Shown here: piece after piece, positions 19,845-28,159 of the stretch
How positions within the stretch are numbered: position 1 is the first letter of the stretch
Layout of the letters: every line of letters begins with the position of its first letter
Source: Immundisolibacter sp.
GTDB lineage: Bacteria > Pseudomonadota > Gammaproteobacteria > Immundisolibacterales > Immundisolibacteraceae
Direction of reading: 5' to 3'
Length of the DNA: 51,049 bases
Assembly: GCF_014359565.1 (NCBI RefSeq)
Contig: NZ_JACIZD010000016.1
Span: forward strand, 1 to 51,049
Notes under the pieces: generated by a model
What the model saw: only the letters and a program-made list of their open reading frames with translations
What the model was told of the DNA's origin: nothing
The model's database searches: none
Position numbers and translations under genes: made by a program

Positions 19845-20771
19845 TCAGGTGACTTCTGCAAAAAAAGCCTCCGGCACGGCGTTCTCGTAATAGAACGCGC
19901 CGCGCGGGAAATGCTCCGCCTGCCAGACGATGGGCGGCACCCAGCCGGGCGCGCCGGGGGCCAGATAGGCCCCGTTGTAGAACTCGTTGCGGTTGCCGGA
20001 CGGATCGTGGAAATAGATGGTGGTGACGCCGGCGATGCCGTGCCGGGTGATTCCGTATTCGAGCGCCGGGACGGCTTTTTCCTTCAGCAGGTCCACGCCG
20101 TGGATGACCTCGGTGCGGCTGTCCATGCCGAAGGCCATGTGGTGGAAGTGGTTGTCCGGGCCGGGGCCGATGGCCAGGTCGTGCATGGTGTGGCCGCAGG
20201 TCAGGAACGCGGCGAGCGTGTTGCCGGCCGGATCGACGACTTTCTCTGTCAACGAGAAATCAAGCACTTCGGTCAGAAACTTGACGTTGTCGCCCGGATT
20301 CTGGGCCGAGATCAGGGTGTGATCCAGATGCGTCACCCGCCCGCCGGGGGTGCTGTGTGCGGACACCGGATTGGGGTTCTCCATGCCGGTGAGGTAGCCC
20401 ACTTTATCGGCGTGGTAATAGAGCACCATGTGCTGCCCGGACGGCAGCGGAAAGCGCACGCCCTCGCCCTGGCCCTTGACCGCACCGGCGGGTACCCGCG
20501 TTACGGGCAAACCATACGCGGTCACGGCGGCGGCGGCTTCGTCCAGGTCGGCCGGATCGCTGACCTTGAAGCCCAGGTGCTCGACCCCGGCGGTTTTTGC
20601 CGGATTCAGGATCACGCAGTGGTGGTCCTGGGTGTCGGCGGCTTGCAGGTAGACGCGGCCTTGCGCATCGCGGTCGGTTTCACGCAGGCCCACCACGTGG
20701 ACGTAGTGCCGCGCGGCGGCCTCCACGTCCATGACGTTGATGCTTGCGTATGAGAATCGGCTGACGGCCAT
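19845..20771 (-). CDS. VOC-family extradiol-dioxygenase-like protein
   Basis: 308 residues, two VOC modules. Candidate ligands: H in VTHLDHTL, H in HFHHMAFGM, E in GNRNEFYNG. This is the pattern of type I extradiol dioxygenases that open catecholic rings next to the diol. The start at 20771 has GAGGAG. It is only distantly similar to the neighbouring VOC protein, so the pair probably acts on different ring intermediates rather than being a recent duplication. Confidence 0.87.
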   Translation of the reverse strand: MAVSRFSYASINVMDVEAAARHYVHVVGLRETDRDAQGRVYLQAADTQDHHCVILNPAKTAGVEHLGFKVSDPADLDEAAAAVTAYGLPVTRVPAGAVKGQGEGVRFPLPSGQHMVLYYHADKVGYLTGMENPNPVSAHSTPGGRVTHLDHTLISAQNPGDNVKFLTEVLDFSLTEKVVDPAGNTLAAFLTCGHTMHDLAIGPGPDNHFHHMAFGMDSRTEVIHGVDLLKEKAVPALEYGITRHGIAGVTTIYFHDPSGNRNEFYNGAYLAPGAPGWVPPIVWQAEHFPRGAFYYENAVPEAFFAEVT

Positions 20772-20826
20772 GTCTGGCTCCTCTGTGGGGGTGTTCGGGG
20801 TCTGGCGCCCCGTCAGTTCAATTCGA

Positions 20827-21156
20827 TTATCCGCCCAGGATGCGCGACAGCGGCGCCCTGTCGCGCTGTCGCCACGGATGGGCGGTTTCGACCACCAGCG
20901 GGCTGATCGGGACGGCTCGGCACAGCAGGGTGTAGTCCTCGCTGCCGGAGCCTTCGTCCAGCCAGCGCGACGAGGCGGGCAGGGGATAGTGCACCGCGCC
21001 TTGCAGCAGGCGCGCCCGGCAGGCACCGCAGCCGCCCTGTTCGCAGGCCACGTGCAGCGTCACGCCGGCCCGGCGGGCGGCGACCAGCACCGTGTCGTCC
21101 GCTTCGCAGGCAAAGCTGATTTCGGACTGGCCGGCGTGACGCAAGGTGACCTGCAT
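20827..21156 (-). CDS. Plant-type [2Fe-2S] ferredoxin
   Basis: 109 residues with cluster cysteines in ACEQGGCGACRA (C-x4-C-x2-C) and a downstream LLCRA. Typical of ferredoxins that feed oxygenases. It follows iorB by 10 bp and precedes the VOC genes, so it is part of the same operon. It could serve the Rieske oxygenase at 5317-6507 or accept electrons from the ferredoxin oxidoreductase; both are inference. Confidence 0.88.
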   Translation of the reverse strand: MQVTLRHAGQSEISFACEADDTVLVAARRAGVTLHVACEQGGCGACRARLLQGAVHYPLPASSRWLDEGSGSEDYTLLCRAVPISPLVVETAHPWRQRDRAPLSRILGG

Positions 21157-21166
21157 GGGACGGCGC

Positions 21167-22756
21167 CTAGGCCGCGGCGCTGGATGCCGGCAGCGCCGCG
21201 GCCAGGCGATCGCGCAGCAGGTACAGGCAGGCGGCGCCCTTGCCGGCTTCGCTCGCCAGCAGTTTCAGGGCCTCGTCGCCCACGGCTGCGGCGTCACCGC
21301 CGGCGGCGGCTAGCTGTTCGAGCAGCGGCAGGCCCTGGTCGATGAACATCCAAAGATCATCCAGCGCCTTGTCGCGCACGCGGCCGTAGCCCTTGACCAC
21401 GCGGCCGGCATCGGCGGCCAGCCGCCCGAGCGTCGCATCGCGCCCCAGCCAGTGCAGCACGGCGTCGCGCCAGCGTTGCAGCAGGATCAGTTCCTCGTGA
21501 TGGCGCAGGGAGCGGCGGCGCAGATGGCGCATGGCCGCGACCAGGGACATGGTCAGATAGCCCCAGGGCCGGTTGATGCGCACGCGCATGGGCATGGCGA
21601 TGTGGTCGAAGTCCGCGCGCCAACGCCGGCCGCGCTCGCGTATCCAGCGGCCGATCGGCGCCGGCAGCATGCCGTAGATCTGCGGCGGGTCCGGGGCCAG
21701 GAAATCGTCGACCCAGAACGGGTCTTCGCCGCGCACGTTGTGGTCCTGGCGCATCTTGGCGAAACGCTCCGGACGCAGCTTCAGCTGGGCCACGCGCTGG
21801 GCGTCCTCGTAGCTCATCCAGTTGGCCAGGTGCTGTGCGTAAGCTGCGGTAACGATTGAGCTGTCGGCGCCTGATTTGGCGGTCTCGGCGGCGTGGACTT
21901 CCTGCACGCGGGCGATGTAGTCGCGCACGTAGGCGGCGTCCTGGAAGTCCAGCAGGCGGTAGCAGGCCTCGGCAAAAATGCGCGACAGCGGCGGCACGGC
22001 GCTGCGCGCCTGATCCAGCAGTCTGCGGTAGTCGCTGCGCCGGCGTTGCGGCAGGGCCTGTTCGCGCTGCTGCGCCAGCTGCTGCCAGTCCAGCACCTCG
22101 CTTTCCTTGAACAGGGCGCGCGGCAGGGTGCCGTCCCGCATCATCCGGTAGCCCAGGTCAAAGGCCTTGAGGTTGTCGGCGACGCCGACTTCGGCCTCCT
22201 CGATGGCGCGGTGGAAGGGTTCCGCCGGCAGGTCGAACACCTTGCTCGCCACCACGGCGCCCAGCAGCACGGCATTGCTCGACAGCAGTGACAGGCCGGC
22301 CTGTGCCACCACTTCCTGGGCATGGAACAGGTAACTGTCGCTGGACAGCGTCTCGGCCGCCTTGCGGATGACGCCGGACGGGTAGATGCCGCCCTCGGCC
22401 GGGGTTTTTTCCAGCGTGCCGTAGTAGCGGTAGGTGTTGGCGATGATGGTGCAGTCCGGGTGCGCGAAACCGCCCTGCAGCAGCCGGCCCAGTTCCAGGA
22501 ATTCCTGGCTCAGCAGCAGGTCCACGTCGCCCGGCACGGCGTAGGCGGACAGGATCGGTGGCTTGTCGCCGTGGGGTCGCGCCTCGACGTAGTAAATGAC
22601 CGAACCTGCCCGCTGCGACAGGCCGAGCAGGCCGATGCTCTGCGCCTGCCAGCCGGCGTTGATCAGGCCCTTGACCATCCAGTCGCTGAGGACGCCGCCG
22701 CCCTGGCCGCCGACGGTGCCGATGAGGATGCGCGTGGCGCGTTTTTTCTGGGGCAT
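21167..22756 (-). CDS. iorB: Indolepyruvate-type ferredoxin oxidoreductase, beta/gamma subunit
   Basis: 529 residues. The first 200 contain the gamma-type domain (IGTVGGQGGGVLSDW, GLLGLSQRAGSV) seen in IorB; the remaining 300 form the C-terminal extension found in long proteobacterial IorB proteins. With IorA it would oxidatively decarboxylate an aryl 2-oxoacid to the acyl-CoA, reducing ferredoxin. The gap to iorA is 15 bp. The real substrate could be another 2-oxoacid made during ring breakdown. Confidence 0.85.
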   Translation of the reverse strand: MPQKKRATRILIGTVGGQGGGVLSDWMVKGLINAGWQAQSIGLLGLSQRAGSVIYYVEARPHGDKPPILSAYAVPGDVDLLLSQEFLELGRLLQGGFAHPDCTIIANTYRYYGTLEKTPAEGGIYPSGVIRKAAETLSSDSYLFHAQEVVAQAGLSLLSSNAVLLGAVVASKVFDLPAEPFHRAIEEAEVGVADNLKAFDLGYRMMRDGTLPRALFKESEVLDWQQLAQQREQALPQRRRSDYRRLLDQARSAVPPLSRIFAEACYRLLDFQDAAYVRDYIARVQEVHAAETAKSGADSSIVTAAYAQHLANWMSYEDAQRVAQLKLRPERFAKMRQDHNVRGEDPFWVDDFLAPDPPQIYGMLPAPIGRWIRERGRRWRADFDHIAMPMRVRINRPWGYLTMSLVAAMRHLRRRSLRHHEELILLQRWRDAVLHWLGRDATLGRLAADAGRVVKGYGRVRDKALDDLWMFIDQGLPLLEQLAAAGGDAAAVGDEALKLLASEAGKGAACLYLLRDRLAAALPASSAAA

Positions 22757-22771
22757 TGCTTGGTTCCGGAG

Positions 22772-24907
22772 TCAGGCTGCGCGCAGCGCCGGCAGCAGGC
22801 GCTCGCTGAGGCGTTGCATGAAGCGCTCGAAGCGGCTGGCGTTGCGCACCACGGTCACCTTGTGAAAGGACGGACACAGCTGGGCGGCGTGGGCGATTTC
22901 GCCGCACACGCCGCAGCCGACGCAGGTGGTGTCGATGGCCGCCACCGGCGCGGTCTTGAGCGTGTTGGGGGATTCTTCCAGCGTCAGCGACGGGCAGCCG
23001 TTGACGCGCATGCAGGAGTGATCGCCGACGCAGACCTCCTCGTCCACGCCCAGGCGCTCGACCTCGGTGCGCTTGCCTTCGGCAATCGCCTTGGCGCGCA
23101 TGGGCTTGACCGTGCGCTGGCGCTGCAGCTGGCACTCGGCCTCCGAGATCAGCACCCGCAGCTGTGGGTCAGGATCGGCCTGGATTTTCTTCAGCTTTTT
23201 CTGGAAGTCGCGGAAGTTGTATGGGTTGGCCTTCTCGACGTGCTTGACGCCCAGGCCCTTGAAGGTGCGCTCGATGTTGAACACGCCGCCGCTGGCCTGG
23301 CCGGTCAGCTGCGCACCGGAGTTGGGGTTCTCGTGGGCGCCGGTCATGGCGGTCCACTTGTTGTCGAGCACCAGGTAGGTGGCGTCCTGCTTGTTGTAGA
23401 GGCCGTTCACGACGCAGGTGTTCAGCGCCGAGTGCCACAGCGTGCCGTCGCCGACCACCGAGACGTTCTTCTGTTCCGAGATGGCCGACAGCGCCGTGGC
23501 CGCCGCAAGACCGCCGCCCATGCCGATGTTGGAGTCGGCCATGTGGAAAGGCGCCAGGCCGGCCATGCCGTAACAGCCGACGTCGGTGGCGTGCCAGTCC
23601 TTCTGGCCGGTGAGCATCTCGTTGATCTTCATCATGCTGAACACGGGCCGCTCCGGGCAGCCGGTGCAGAAGGTCGGCGGGCGCGGCGTGACCGGCTTGG
23701 GGAACAGCGTGGCGGCCAGCTTCTGGCGCTCCACGTAGCCGTTGGCGGTGGCGCTGATGGCCTCGGCGCGCTCCGGCAGCAGGCGGGCCATGAACTGCGC
23801 CAGCGCCGGCAACACCCGGCCGGGCACCAGTTCGCCGACGCCGGGGATCAGGTCGTGGCCGTGGAACGGCGTGGCGATGCCGCGCTGGTGCAGCATGGCG
23901 CGGATCTGCTGTTCCATCAGGTCCGGCTGGCCTTCCTCGACCAGCAGCACCTCGCGCTTGTCCTTGATGAAATCGATGATCTGCTCGTCGCACAGCGGGT
24001 AGACGACGTTCAGTTGCAGCACGCTGATGGCCGGATCCGTGACCCCGTCCTCGTCGGCCAGGCCCAGATTGGCCAGCACGCGCATCACGGTGTTGAACAC
24101 GGTGCCATGGGTGATCAGGCCGATCGGCGCGTCCGGGGCGCCGAAAATCTCATTCAGACCGTGCTGAACGATGTACTCGCGCGCCTTGGGCAGGCGGTCG
24201 CGGTAGCGCTCCAGTTCCTGACGCTGGGTGTTGGGCGGCAGCGGGTAGCGGGCCGGGTCCTTGATGCCTTCCTTCAGCTTGTGGATGACGTTGTACTGGC
24301 CGATGCGGTTGTCGCCGACGGTGACCTGCGCATTGGCATGCGACAGCTGCGGGCGCAGCAGCAGGGCCACCACGCTGGTCGCTGCCTCGGACAGCTCGAA
24401 GCTCTCGCGCGTCATGCGCAGCAGCAGCTGCTGGTCGGCGCGCGGGTCGATCACGATGATCCCGGACTTCATGGCCCACGGCAGAGTGCGCTGGGCGACG
24501 GTGGTGCTGGACACGCCGTAGTCCTCGCCGACCACCAGCACGCAGCCGCCCAGCGGGCCGATCTGCGACACGTGATCGACCACGTCGGTCGACACGCCGT
24601 TACCGAGCACTTTCCAGGTCACCGCGCCGCGCACCGGGGCGAATACGGAGGCCGTGCACATGGCGGCGGCGGACATCTCGTTGGCGGACGATTCCACGTA
24701 CACGCCGTATTTCTTGAGCACCGGCTCGTAGGCGTCGGCGGCAGCGTCGATCAGGTTCGCCGTCGGCGCGCCCGGATAGCCGCCGAAGTAGCTGATGCCG
24801 GCTTCGAGCAGGCCCTTCAGCACCACCAGTGCGCCGTCGCCGTACAGGGTCTGGCCGCTGGTGTGTTCCAGCTGGTCGATTTCGGAGGTATTGAATGCGT
24901 GGCTCAT
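22772..24907 (-). CDS. iorA: Indolepyruvate-type ferredoxin oxidoreductase, alpha subunit (TPP, Fe-S)
   Basis: 711 residues. N-terminal pyrimidine domain (GGYPGAPTANLID, then ESSANEMSAAAM), TPP domain with FCTGCPERP and VVGDGTLWHSALN, and C-terminal cysteines including TTCVGCGVCG for iron-sulfur clusters. The start at 24907 follows the family N-terminus; the frame stays open far upstream but as antisense to the MaoC gene. It acts with IorB. Such enzymes are oxygen-sensitive in many organisms, of note beside oxygenase genes. Confidence 0.9.
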   Translation of the reverse strand: MSHAFNTSEIDQLEHTSGQTLYGDGALVVLKGLLEAGISYFGGYPGAPTANLIDAAADAYEPVLKKYGVYVESSANEMSAAAMCTASVFAPVRGAVTWKVLGNGVSTDVVDHVSQIGPLGGCVLVVGEDYGVSSTTVAQRTLPWAMKSGIIVIDPRADQQLLLRMTRESFELSEAATSVVALLLRPQLSHANAQVTVGDNRIGQYNVIHKLKEGIKDPARYPLPPNTQRQELERYRDRLPKAREYIVQHGLNEIFGAPDAPIGLITHGTVFNTVMRVLANLGLADEDGVTDPAISVLQLNVVYPLCDEQIIDFIKDKREVLLVEEGQPDLMEQQIRAMLHQRGIATPFHGHDLIPGVGELVPGRVLPALAQFMARLLPERAEAISATANGYVERQKLAATLFPKPVTPRPPTFCTGCPERPVFSMMKINEMLTGQKDWHATDVGCYGMAGLAPFHMADSNIGMGGGLAAATALSAISEQKNVSVVGDGTLWHSALNTCVVNGLYNKQDATYLVLDNKWTAMTGAHENPNSGAQLTGQASGGVFNIERTFKGLGVKHVEKANPYNFRDFQKKLKKIQADPDPQLRVLISEAECQLQRQRTVKPMRAKAIAEGKRTEVERLGVDEEVCVGDHSCMRVNGCPSLTLEESPNTLKTAPVAAIDTTCVGCGVCGEIAHAAQLCPSFHKVTVVRNASRFERFMQRLSERLLPALRAA

Positions 24908-24945
24908 GGGACGGCTCTCGAAGACAGGTGAGGGGAGGGGCCGGA

Positions 24946-25407
24946 TCAGACCGGGCGGCGGCGCAGCATGCGCGTGGCCAGATACTCCAGCACCGCATCG
25001 CCGGACTGGTTCGTCACCCGGTTGCGGGTGGTGACCAGGCCGCGGTCGGGTTTGGACGTTTCGCGCCGCTCGGCCAGGGAGACGTTCACTTCGATGGTGT
25101 CGCCCAGGTACACCGGGCCCTGCATCTTCAGTTCGGCACCCAGGAAGGCGATGGCGCTGCCGTGCAGGTGGCCGGTCTGGATCACCAGGCCCTCGGCGTA
25201 GCTGAACACCAGCGCGCCCGGCGCGATGCGCCGCCCGAACGGCGTGTCCCTGGCGATGTACTCGGCGTCCATGAACAGCGCCTCGTTCATGCCGACCAGC
25301 GTCACGAAGCTCAGGATGTCGAACTCGGTCACTGTGCGCCGACCGGTGGTGAGCGTCCAGTCGGGTGCGTAGTCTTCCCACCATTGCACGGGCATGGGCA
25401 CGGCCAT
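24946..25407 (-). CDS. MaoC-like (R)-specific hydratase / hot-dog domain protein
   Basis: 153 residues with a hot-dog fold. The usual D...H dyad region reads DTPFGRRIAPGALVFSYAEGL, where the hydratase motif normally has G-H; here R and I replace part of it, so activity is uncertain. It would hydrate an enoyl-CoA in a CoA-linked pathway. The start at 25407 has TGAGGTG. It lies between the crotonase genes and iorA in one operon. Confidence 0.8.
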   Translation of the reverse strand: MAVPMPVQWWEDYAPDWTLTTGRRTVTEFDILSFVTLVGMNEALFMDAEYIARDTPFGRRIAPGALVFSYAEGLVIQTGHLHGSAIAFLGAELKMQGPVYLGDTIEVNVSLAERRETSKPDRGLVTTRNRVTNQSGDAVLEYLATRMLRRRPV

Positions 25408-25414
25408 GGGCACC

Positions 25415-26194
25415 TCAGCGGCCGGTGAAGCGCGGTGCGCGCTTCTCAAGGAAGGCCTGCACGCCCTCGTGGTGATCGTGCGAGGCGTGCATCAGGCCCT
25501 GACCGGCGGATTCGAGATCCATGAAGGCGTCGAAGGGCATGCGCACGGCATCGCGCAGGGCGTGCTTGGCGAAGGTCATGGCCAGCGTGGCGCCTTCGGC
25601 CAGTTCCGCCACCAGGCCGTTCACCGCGTCGTCGAAGCCGGCCTTGGGCACTACCTCGGTGTAGATGCCAAGGTCCAGCGCCTGCGCAGCGGTCAGCGTC
25701 TTGGCGCGCAGCACGATGTCCTTGGCGCGCATCAGGCCCACATGCTGGGCCAGCAGCCACATGACGCCGGCGTCCGGAATCGCCCCGATCTTGCCGAAGG
25801 CGGTGACGAAGCTCGCTTCCTCGGTGGCAATGACGAAATCGGCCGCCAGCGCCATCGCCAGGCCCGCCCCGGCCACCGGGCCCTGCAGGGCGCACACCAG
25901 CGGCTTGTCGAGCGTGATCAGCGCCCGCGACAGCGGCCGGATGCGCAGCGCAATGAGGTTGCGGATCGCCACTGGGTGCGTGTCCGTGAACAGGTCGCGC
26001 AGGTCGCCGCCGGCGCAGAACACCGGCCCCGCGCCGCGCAGCACCAGCACCCGCACGCCGGTGTCCAGGTTCACCGCCTCCAGGGTCTGGCGCAGCTCTT
26101 CGATCATGCGCCCGTTCATGGCGTTACGGACCTGCGGGCGGTTCAGCGTGATCGTGGCGACGGCGCCGTCGACGGCGTAGGTGATGGTTTCCAT
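25415..26194 (-). CDS. Enoyl-CoA hydratase/isomerase (crotonase family)
   Basis: 259 residues. Oxyanion-hole segments FCAGGDLRDL and QGPVAGAGLAMA. The motif GAIPDAG carries an aspartate as in PaaG/isomerase-type crotonases, so an isomerase or ring-modifying role is as likely as hydration. It ends 7 bp before the MaoC gene and lies 44 bp after another crotonase. Confidence 0.88.
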   Translation of the reverse strand: METITYAVDGAVATITLNRPQVRNAMNGRMIEELRQTLEAVNLDTGVRVLVLRGAGPVFCAGGDLRDLFTDTHPVAIRNLIALRIRPLSRALITLDKPLVCALQGPVAGAGLAMALAADFVIATEEASFVTAFGKIGAIPDAGVMWLLAQHVGLMRAKDIVLRAKTLTAAQALDLGIYTEVVPKAGFDDAVNGLVAELAEGATLAMTFAKHALRDAVRMPFDAFMDLESAGQGLMHASHDHHEGVQAFLEKRAPRFTGR

Positions 26195-26238
26195 GGTGCT
26201 CTCGGGCGGGCAGGGGTGGCGCAGGCTTACTGGCAGGC

Positions 26239-27030
26239 TTACTGGAACTTGGGCTTTTCCTTGGCGAAGAAGGCGCGCAGCGCCTCGCGGTGATCGGCGC
26301 TGGCAAAGGTCAGCCCTTCCATGGCCAGCGAGGCGGTCAGCACCTGCTCGATGACCTGACCGACGAACAGGTTCACCGAGCGCTTGGTCAGCTGGATCGC
26401 CAGCTGCGGTCCGCTGGCCAGCTTGCGGGCCAAGGCGTAGGCGCGGTCCTGCAGTTCGGCGGCCGGTACGGCGTGATTGACCAGGCCGATCGCGGCCGCC
26501 TGGGTGCCGGTCAGCGCATCGCCGGTCATCAGGAATTCCTTGGCCCGGTTGGGGCCGATCAGCAGCGGCCAGATGATGGCGCCGCCGTCGCCGGCCACCA
26601 CGCCGATCGACACGTGCGGGTCGGCGATCTTGGCCGTCTCGTCCATGAAGCTGACGTCCGCGAACAGGCCGATGGTTGCGCCCAGGCCCATGGCGTGGCC
26701 GTTGATCATCGACACGATCGGTTGCGGCGTGTTGGACATGGTCTTGACGATGTCCAGGCCTTCCTTGAGCACCACCGCGTAGCGTTCGCCCTTGCCCTCG
26801 ATGCTCTCGATCCATTTCAGGTCACCGCCGGCACAGAAGGCCTTGCCGTCCGGGTCGCCGGTCAGCACCACCACGCGCGTGTCGGTGTCCAGCGCCACCT
26901 CCAGAAACACCCGCGCCAGCTCGGCATGCATGTCGGCGTCGACCGCATTGCGCGCGGTCGGATTCGACAGCGCAATGGTCAGGATGCTGCCGTCGCGGTG
27001 GAACTTCAGGCGCTGGTAATCCTGGTACAT
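26239..27030 (-). CDS. Enoyl-CoA hydratase/isomerase (crotonase family)
   Basis: 263 residues. Oxyanion-hole segments FCAGGDLKWIES and NGHAMGLGATIGL; SIGVVAGDGG in the second active-site region. Clear AGGAGG ribosome site before the ATG at 27030. It is the first gene of the leftward operon that runs to 18825 and is only distantly similar to the second crotonase, so the pair probably catalyses successive steps. Confidence 0.88.
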   Translation of the reverse strand: MYQDYQRLKFHRDGSILTIALSNPTARNAVDADMHAELARVFLEVALDTDTRVVVLTGDPDGKAFCAGGDLKWIESIEGKGERYAVVLKEGLDIVKTMSNTPQPIVSMINGHAMGLGATIGLFADVSFMDETAKIADPHVSIGVVAGDGGAIIWPLLIGPNRAKEFLMTGDALTGTQAAAIGLVNHAVPAAELQDRAYALARKLASGPQLAIQLTKRSVNLFVGQVIEQVLTASLAMEGLTFASADHREALRAFFAKEKPKFQ

Positions 27031-27369
27031 GTCTTCCTCCTGATGCCGAATGGTTTGTTTTGAGGCCGAAACCGATGCGCAAGGATAACGCACGGCGCGC
27101 CGGCCTACCCGCCGTTTGGGAGCGTTGCAATCAGCATCGGGACACAAGCGCCTGGACGGGCGTGTTGTAAAGGCGCCAGGCACAGCACCGGCGCGCAGAG
27201 CGGATTTTTCGACGGGGTCCACCGCTGGCCAGCGGGCCGAAGCGCATGTGAGAAGCGCATGCGAAAAGGCCAAGGCGCCGCCCAGCCGCGCCCCTGTGGA
27301 AGCGATTACGTCTTGCCCCCCGGCGAGGACGTTCTGCGGCTGATCCCCGGAGCGATGGCCGGACAGGTT
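27031..27369. other. Intergenic stretch without recognisable gene
   Basis: I see no convincing gene, RNA or promoter motif here. It must hold the promoter of the leftward crotonase operon near its left end. Short frames present have no family pattern. It borders decayed IS material. Confidence 0.4.
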
Positions 27370-27712
27370 GAGGACGCGCTACGGCGTGTTTGACTTGGCG
27401 GTGCCGCCAGTCGTGGAAGCCGCAGTGGGACACCACCAGCCCGCGGCACAGCAACCGCAGCGGATAACGAGCCCGTTCACGCGCGACGAAGGCGTACCTC
27501 ACTTGGGCTCCCTGGCGAAGAACGCAGTCGCTTTTAATTTCAGGATCTCGCGCTCCATCTTGAGCGTCGCGTTCTTGGCCCGCAGCCGGGCCAGCTCGCT
27601 GACCGCCTGGCGGCTGGGCGAGCTCAGCGAGGGGCCGGATGCGCCCAGCCAGTTGGCCAGGGGTCTTGGCCGACATGTCCAGTTGCCGTGCCGCTTGGGC
27701 GGGTCCCATCGC
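27370..27712 (-). pseudogene. Decayed IS3-family transposase fragment (orfA end, orfB start)
   Basis: Reading leftward, QAARQLDMSAKT resembles the helix-turn-helix of IS3-family OrfA. After a frame change, LRAKNATLKMEREILK with AFFAREPK then a stop gives the OrfA leucine-zipper tail. A second overlapping frame continues as the OrfB start, with YAFVARERARYP and CRGLVVSHCGFHDW. The OrfA helix is frameshifted and the OrfB catalytic (DDE) part is missing, so this is a remnant. It marks an old insertion between the catabolic and nif regions. Confidence 0.75.
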
Positions 27713-27822
27713 CCTGAGGAGCGCAGCGACGTGAGGGCCTTGCCTTCATGGGTTGCGTCGGCAGCGCCGACGTACAGTCAAGGCCAGGTTGCCGCGGCGG
27801 CTGCGCGGCCTCGCAACGACGC
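27711..27822. repeat. Dispersed palindromic repeat, copy 2
   Basis: Left end CCTGAGGAGCGCAGCGACGT followed by CCTTGCCTT; right end, read in reverse, CGTCGTTGCGAGGCCGCG then GGCAACCTGGCCTT. These are the same two end types as the repeat at 18701-18824, with a different middle. It abuts the IS3 remnant. Confidence 0.75.
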
Positions 27823-27862
27823 CGAGATATCGGGCGAGGGGGGAAACGGTGGCCGAGCGTCT

Positions 27863-27934
27863 GAAGCCCGAGCGACTGACACCCAGCAGCCGGCGCAGGC
27901 GGACGGTGTCGGCCTTCTTCTGCCACTGATGGAT
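27863..27934 (-). pseudogene. Possible second transposase scrap (OrfB-like)
   Basis: The leftward frame contains WQKKADTVRLRRLLGVSRSG, which resembles the start of IS3/IS2-type OrfB proteins. Only about 24 residues look related; flanking residues do not. Weak, offered because it fits the cluster of mobile-element debris here. Confidence 0.3.
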
Positions 27935-27980
27935 GCAGCGCGTCGCGTTTGTCGTACCCCTATCGGGGGTGCGCCCGGAT

Positions 27981-27996
27981 TGTCGCGTCTGCGACA
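27981..27996. promoter_or_regulatory. NifA upstream activator site of nifB
   Basis: TGT-N10-ACA, in fact the longer palindrome TGTCG-CGTCTG-CGACA. It ends 58 bp upstream of the nifB -24 box. Confidence 0.85.
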
Positions 27997-28053
27997 TCCG
28001 ACAATTCTCGATAAACAAACGCCATATCAGACTGTTGCGCCTTCATGAGCCGC

Positions 28054-28069
28054 TGGCACGGCGGTTGCG
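28054..28069 (+). promoter_or_regulatory. Sigma-54 promoter of the nifB operon
   Basis: TGGCAC-GGCGG-TTGCG, a perfect -24/-12 element. Predicted start near 28080, giving an 80-nt leader before nifB. Confidence 0.9.
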
Positions 28070-28159
28070 AAAGGTGTGCTGACTTCCCCCACGCGATCGC
28101 ACCGTAGCGCTCGCGGCCCGCTGGCACCGGGCCACAGTCAACGCACATCAGGAGGCGCC

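Noticed and set aside
22322-24931. Rightward frame of 869 codons opposite iorA
   Set aside because: Antisense to iorA and part of iorB, repetitive low-complexity translation; the leftward genes have complete domains and motifs.
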